Below are positions 60,301-64,000 of a DNA stretch of 64,000 bases, piece by piece. The stretch spans positions 8,567,005-8,631,004 of the forward strand of contig LS997565.1 in the NCBI GenBank assembly GCA_000469685.2, given 5' to 3'. Origin of the DNA: Haemonchus contortus. Taxonomy: Eukaryota; Nematoda; Chromadorea; Rhabditida; Trichostrongylidae. The translations under genes and the position numbers were made by a program. Within the stretch, counting starts at the first letter, position 1. Each line of letters starts with the position of its first letter. Below the pieces are notes generated by a model that was given only the letters and a program-made list of their open reading frames with translations, was not told the origin of the DNA and did not search any database.

Positions 60301-63300
60301 ATCTTTACGTATTGTTTCTAAACTTATGTTTCCACAGCTCTTAAGGAGCACGGTGATGCCCATAATTATTGAGATATGTGCAGTCGCGACTCTTGCTCTT
60401 GAAATAAGTGGCGATATTTTCAATTTGTGTTACCTCCAAATTTCAAACTGATTGTGAGCTAGTAACACCTTAGTGTGGGACTACGGCGTTACTTTCAAAC
60501 TATGCGAGTGCTCTGCCCCTTTGAAACCAAGTTATTCCGCTACTTCAAAACAACCGAGATAACTTTTCTTCGTCTTAATTTTAGGGAGTCGTGGGATCTG
60601 GGATCTGATTCCTGACTCCTGGGTCGTATAGATAAGGAACCAACTATTCCGAGCGGAGGGCTAGGTTTTACGAAAGTGGAGTCATAGTTCTTGCGAAATC
60701 AGTCCTCCAGTATTACTACATTCTCATCAAATCCCGAACCGATACTTCCGCAGAGTCCAACCAAGTCTCTTAACTGACCCATATGGTCAACAACAAACGA
60801 GACCGAACTGGTCTGTGAAAGTTGAACTGTTTGGGTTCTACATTACCTACTGGCGCAAGTTATTGCACAGCCCATTTAAGCATACGGCAGGCATAGCGAC
60901 TCGGAAAGGCCACGCAAGTCGAGAACAACATCGAGCAAAGTAGGACCAATGATGGCTTGAAACCGGCCCAACCAAATATCGCATCCGAAAAAAAGCCTGC
61001 TGTTCGATTGAGATCTATTGCTACATCCTTCGTGTTTGGTCAACATTGTTTCCTCGAAGTGTCACCCTCATCGCGAGGTGTTAGTTTTGGCTCCTTGAAC
61101 CACTCCAAAAGATCCCAAATTTGACATCGATCGACTATTCCTGGATATTTGGAAAACTTGGTTGATATGGGAAATGTTCCAACTGCTATGGGGTCATAAT
61201 AGCGTCTTTTGCTGCTGTTACGGCTAGGCGGGTAGGCGCCAGTACGGCTTTAAAGCGGTTAGGATCTCACCCACGTGAGCAAGGCCCATAACCCAAGATA
61301 ATGACGATAGTATAGTTTGTCCATTGACCTATATGAGTGACCCTAGCAATAGCCAGTAGTAGGGATCATTCATAATATTTTTATTGATTACTATGGCTAT
61401 TACTGGCTACTACTATTATCTACTTGACCATGGTCAGAAGTCAAGCAGACCTGTCGCTAATACTCGTGAAACTACGCCGTCGCTCGCGGCACAGTGTGCA
61501 TGCAGCGAGCGCTGACCCAATTTTGCGGCGGCCATCATGGTGCCTCCTGACCTTTCCCTCAAAGTTTAGAAAAAGAAAATATATAAAGTTGAGGCTTTTT
61601 TGACTCAAATACCTAATCGACTGATTATTCAATTGATTGTCCTTCATTCGCCCATATACTAAACCATGCGAAAACCTACTAAATACTTTATGAATATAGG
61701 AGTTTATTTAATGACCATAAACTGTTACCACCTTTCACACTGATGCATCCCAGTTCTGCTCGAGCCGTTTCAACCAAGTATTCCAACACATTCAGGAAAC
61801 CGCCTTGCACAGCATATGCAGATGGTGTGCAACCTAGAAACATTTTTTGAATGCCTATAACAATACTAAGAAAATTAGCAGCTAAACTCAGTCATGTGGA
61901 ACTAACTACAATATTTTATTAGAGAGAACCACGGAATGGTTGTTGAATCGAGAGGTACACTGGATTTTTTTTTGGAATTTCCTTTGCCATGTTATGATTC
62001 TTGAGCCATAAAGAAGTGTTACAAACGAAGAAAAGATGTTTTCTTCGTTGAGTTCCTAAGGCATAGATGGTCCAGTGGGGAGTGGCCCTATCTCACACGT
62101 ATGATTATGGGTTCCCGAATCGAAATCCGCCTAGGCCAACAAAGTTTTTCATCCTTTTTCAAGGTCGGTGGACCGCTAGTCACTGTAAAGGCCACATACG
62201 CATTCAATACGCCACTACGATTCTGAATGGAAGGCGAGTGCGGGAGCGCATCACTCAGATGGGACTGATCAATGCCCCAAACTTCATCCTTTGAACTTTA
62301 AGTTCCTTAACCTTTATGACTTCTAAGAAGACGAAGAAATGCGGATTAATCGAAGTAAAGCCTCACCAAAAACATCCCTGGCGTCAACTGACATCGGATC
62401 ACACTTTATGGCACGCCTAATGTACTCGAGGTTACCTGAAATAACGTCTTCTTTGAAAATGCATAATTGAAATGTCAGTTTTTGTAAAATATGGAATCTT
62501 GATGTTGAAATCATCTGAGAGCTCCAAGTTGCCATGTGTGAGCGTAGGCCACACAGATACCGTAGGTCCCGCACTTTGGAGAAACTCTGCATGGATGGAC
62601 CATCCCAGTAAGCTGCGAAGCGGCAATTCTCAAGACAGTCGGGGCAGCTAAGGCCAAAAGTGTGAGCAATTGAAAGCAGCGTAAGCCCCCGGGACAGATT
62701 GCCCCTGCTCAACCGCCATCTCCATTCTGGGCACCAATGTGCGGGATCCGGGGAATCAGGCCTCAGCCGGCGCGACAGATACCAGCGAGGAGAGAGCGGT
62801 ACTCCTGCGGACTAAATGATTTTACTTACCTTGGGACGCTGCCACATGTAATGGAGTGATTCCGTAGATGTTCGGGAGTGAAGTCAGGTCTTTGCCAAAG
62901 TGTTTCAATAACCATAGAGCAATTTCGTTATTCCCATGAGTAACAGCAGCTGTTAAGATGGATGTACCATTGCAGTCCCTGCAAATTGATACAGTATGGC
63001 ATCAGACTAGATCCTTTCACAGATCACCCAAACGGGCTAAAAGACTGGAATGGAATGGGTTTATCACCTTACGTAAGCCGTTCATTGACACTCCTTTGAT
63101 TTGCTTATCTTCTTTTACTTCTGGCTAGACTAAATAGGTTTGCATCAAGTTTCCACTATGTGGCACGTCCCCTCTCAAGGGAAATCACAGCAAGCCAGAC
63201 GTGTAAATTTAAATCCCTCCCAACCACCGTATTCTTATGGCTAATTAGATGCACGATTGCAAGGTTCGAACGCCTATTGGGTTACTGTAGGTTGCGCGTA

Positions 63301-63938
63301 TCTCAGCTATCAGAATATGGTATTTCTAAGAGATCTACACTCAACGGTAGAACGCCAGCCATGTTTGGTTCCCGTTTTAGTTGCCTTCAATTCACGAACA
63401 CCATGATTAGGTCAACTAGCTCTGGCTAGATGCTAACAATTTTCAATACCTGGTCAGTGCAGTTTTCTTGACGTGCTTTGATCGACCCGACAGTATTAGT
63501 TCAACCACTTGAAACTCTCCAAAAGCGACGGCCAAATGAGCGGGAGTCTCACCACGTCTTGACGCTAACTCGCGAAGTATAGGCGCTTTATCCAGCAGCA
63601 ATCTGCAAATCATTTTTGCACTAGAGATTTTTGGGCTTTTTCGAAAAAAAGATTATAGGTCCTATGTCCGCTCTTCATCGAACCCTGCATGTTGAGCAGT
63701 GTCCTACATCACTGTAAAAAAATAGCTTAAAAATTGTAAAATAATAGATTTTAAAATCCACAGCTAATCAACAATAAAATAACAATCACAAATTGAAAAA
63801 GATGCAGGGATACAAAAGAATCCAGTGGAATCGCTTGTGCGTACCGCAAATTGCGTATTGCACCTCAAAGACGACGCCTTTTTCTGAGATGAGTATAAAG
63901 CGAGCTACGAGCTGCTCTAGAAAACCTAGTTTTAAAAG
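57330..63938 (-). CDS. Ankyrin-repeat protein with Ser/Pro linker, 5' end outside or unresolved
   Basis: Probable intracellular scaffold; the partner is unknown. Eleven exons, in coding order: 63602-63450, 62978-62830, 62435-62367, 61833-61732, 60284-60153, 59589-59441, 59096-58985, 58929-58755, 58457-58343, 57963-57823, 57422-57330. All phases agree and give about 462 codons before TGA. The first seven exons encode at least seven ankyrin repeats (GETPAHLAVAFGEFQVVELI, YGITPLHVAASQGNLEYIRR, GQSLLHIASLCGDEKIVQWI, RGNTPLHLATINEHTGAVLF). A Ser/Pro/Arg-rich linker follows (SPMPRRASSPQPTP, phosphorylation-like), then an acidic C-terminus ending VLDEIELLGR. No kinase, lipase, SOCS or RING domain follows the repeats. 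A candidate upstream exon (63938-63845; LLKLGFLEQLVARF...) is open but its phase does not fit directly, so another small exon is missing. Two introns hold antisense SINEs. The family is not recognised. Confidence 0.85.
59798..60046 (+). mobile_element. tRNA-derived SINE, copy 14 (intronic, antisense)
   Basis: In the ankyrin-gene intron 59590-60152, opposite to the gene. Head GGTGACTGTAGTGCACTGGC, B-box region GGGGATCGAATTCTGGACC, body TGGTATCAGACTCGCCTGGG and GATAAAAGCATTGGC, then a degenerate 3' part. Confidence 0.75.
60830..60912 (+). mobile_element. Possible SINE fragment
   Basis: CTACTGGCGCAAGTTATTGCA and CCATTTAAGCATACG resemble the middle of the SINE body (GGCCACCGCAAGTTATTGTA, CACATACG). 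Short and diverged, inside an intron of the ankyrin gene. Confidence 0.35.
62062..62305 (+). mobile_element. tRNA-derived SINE, copy 15 (intronic, antisense)
   Basis: In the ankyrin-gene intron 61834-62366, opposite to the gene. The head is GATGGTCCAGTGGGGAGTGG with GGTTCCCGAATCGAAATC at the B-box region. The central body is shortened. The 3' part is excellent (ACGCCACTACGATTCTGAAT, GGCGAGTGCGGGAGCGC, CACTCAGATGGGACTGATC), with a tail CTTCATCCTTTG. It ends about 60 bp from the acceptor of the next exon. Confidence 0.8.
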
Positions 63939-64000
63939 CTGAAGTATGTTGAGATGCTTCAAGACGTCTCAATAAATCAACCAGGTTTCGATCTGGAGAG
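63939..64000. other. Window edge
   Basis: Presumed intron or further 5' sequence of the ankyrin gene. On the minus strand one frame stays open to the window end (PDRNLVDLLRRLEASQ), but it conflicts with the frame chosen for the neighbouring exon. Confidence 0.3.

Overview
The window is nuclear DNA of a nematode, most likely from the Rhabditina (clade V). The evidence is a spliced seven-helix receptor of the Sra/Srab chemoreceptor superfamily, which is nematode-specific, together with nematode-style introns (GTAAGT-like donors, TTTCAG acceptors) and a Tc1-type transposon. There are no bacterial operons, rRNA genes or CRISPR arrays. I assembled the gene models by hand: exons were kept only where splice sites, reading phase and protein family agreed.

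Layout. (1) 1-3033 is intergenic and holds a decayed LINE reverse-transcriptase end. (2) 3034-9207 (+) is the Sra-superfamily chemoreceptor, six in-frame exons recognised. Its introns hold a Penelope-like relic with a hammerhead-like core and a complete but frameshifted Tc1-type element with a direct repeat inside each long terminal inverted repeat. (3) About 9.2-51.9 kb is a 42-kb gene desert made of dispersed repeats: a tRNA-derived SINE family, two MITE-like elements with inverted ends, two further low-copy repeat families, LINE crumbs, a pair of back-to-back long palindromes and one candidate structured RNA. (4) 51958-56539 (+) is a rhodopsin-class neuropeptide receptor resembling nematode FMRFamide-type receptors, nine in-frame exons. 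(5) 57330-63938 (-) is an ankyrin-repeat protein convergent with the receptor. Eleven exons are phase-consistent and its 5' end lies beyond the window.

The three genes do not form a pathway. The two receptors would act in the plasma membrane of neurons, one for environmental chemicals and one for peptides. The ankyrin protein is a probable cytoplasmic scaffold. What ties the window together is its repeats: the SINE family occurs in the desert and in introns of two of the three genes, and it is the best candidate for something undescribed here. All repeat calls come from reading by eye, and copy numbers outside this window are unknown.
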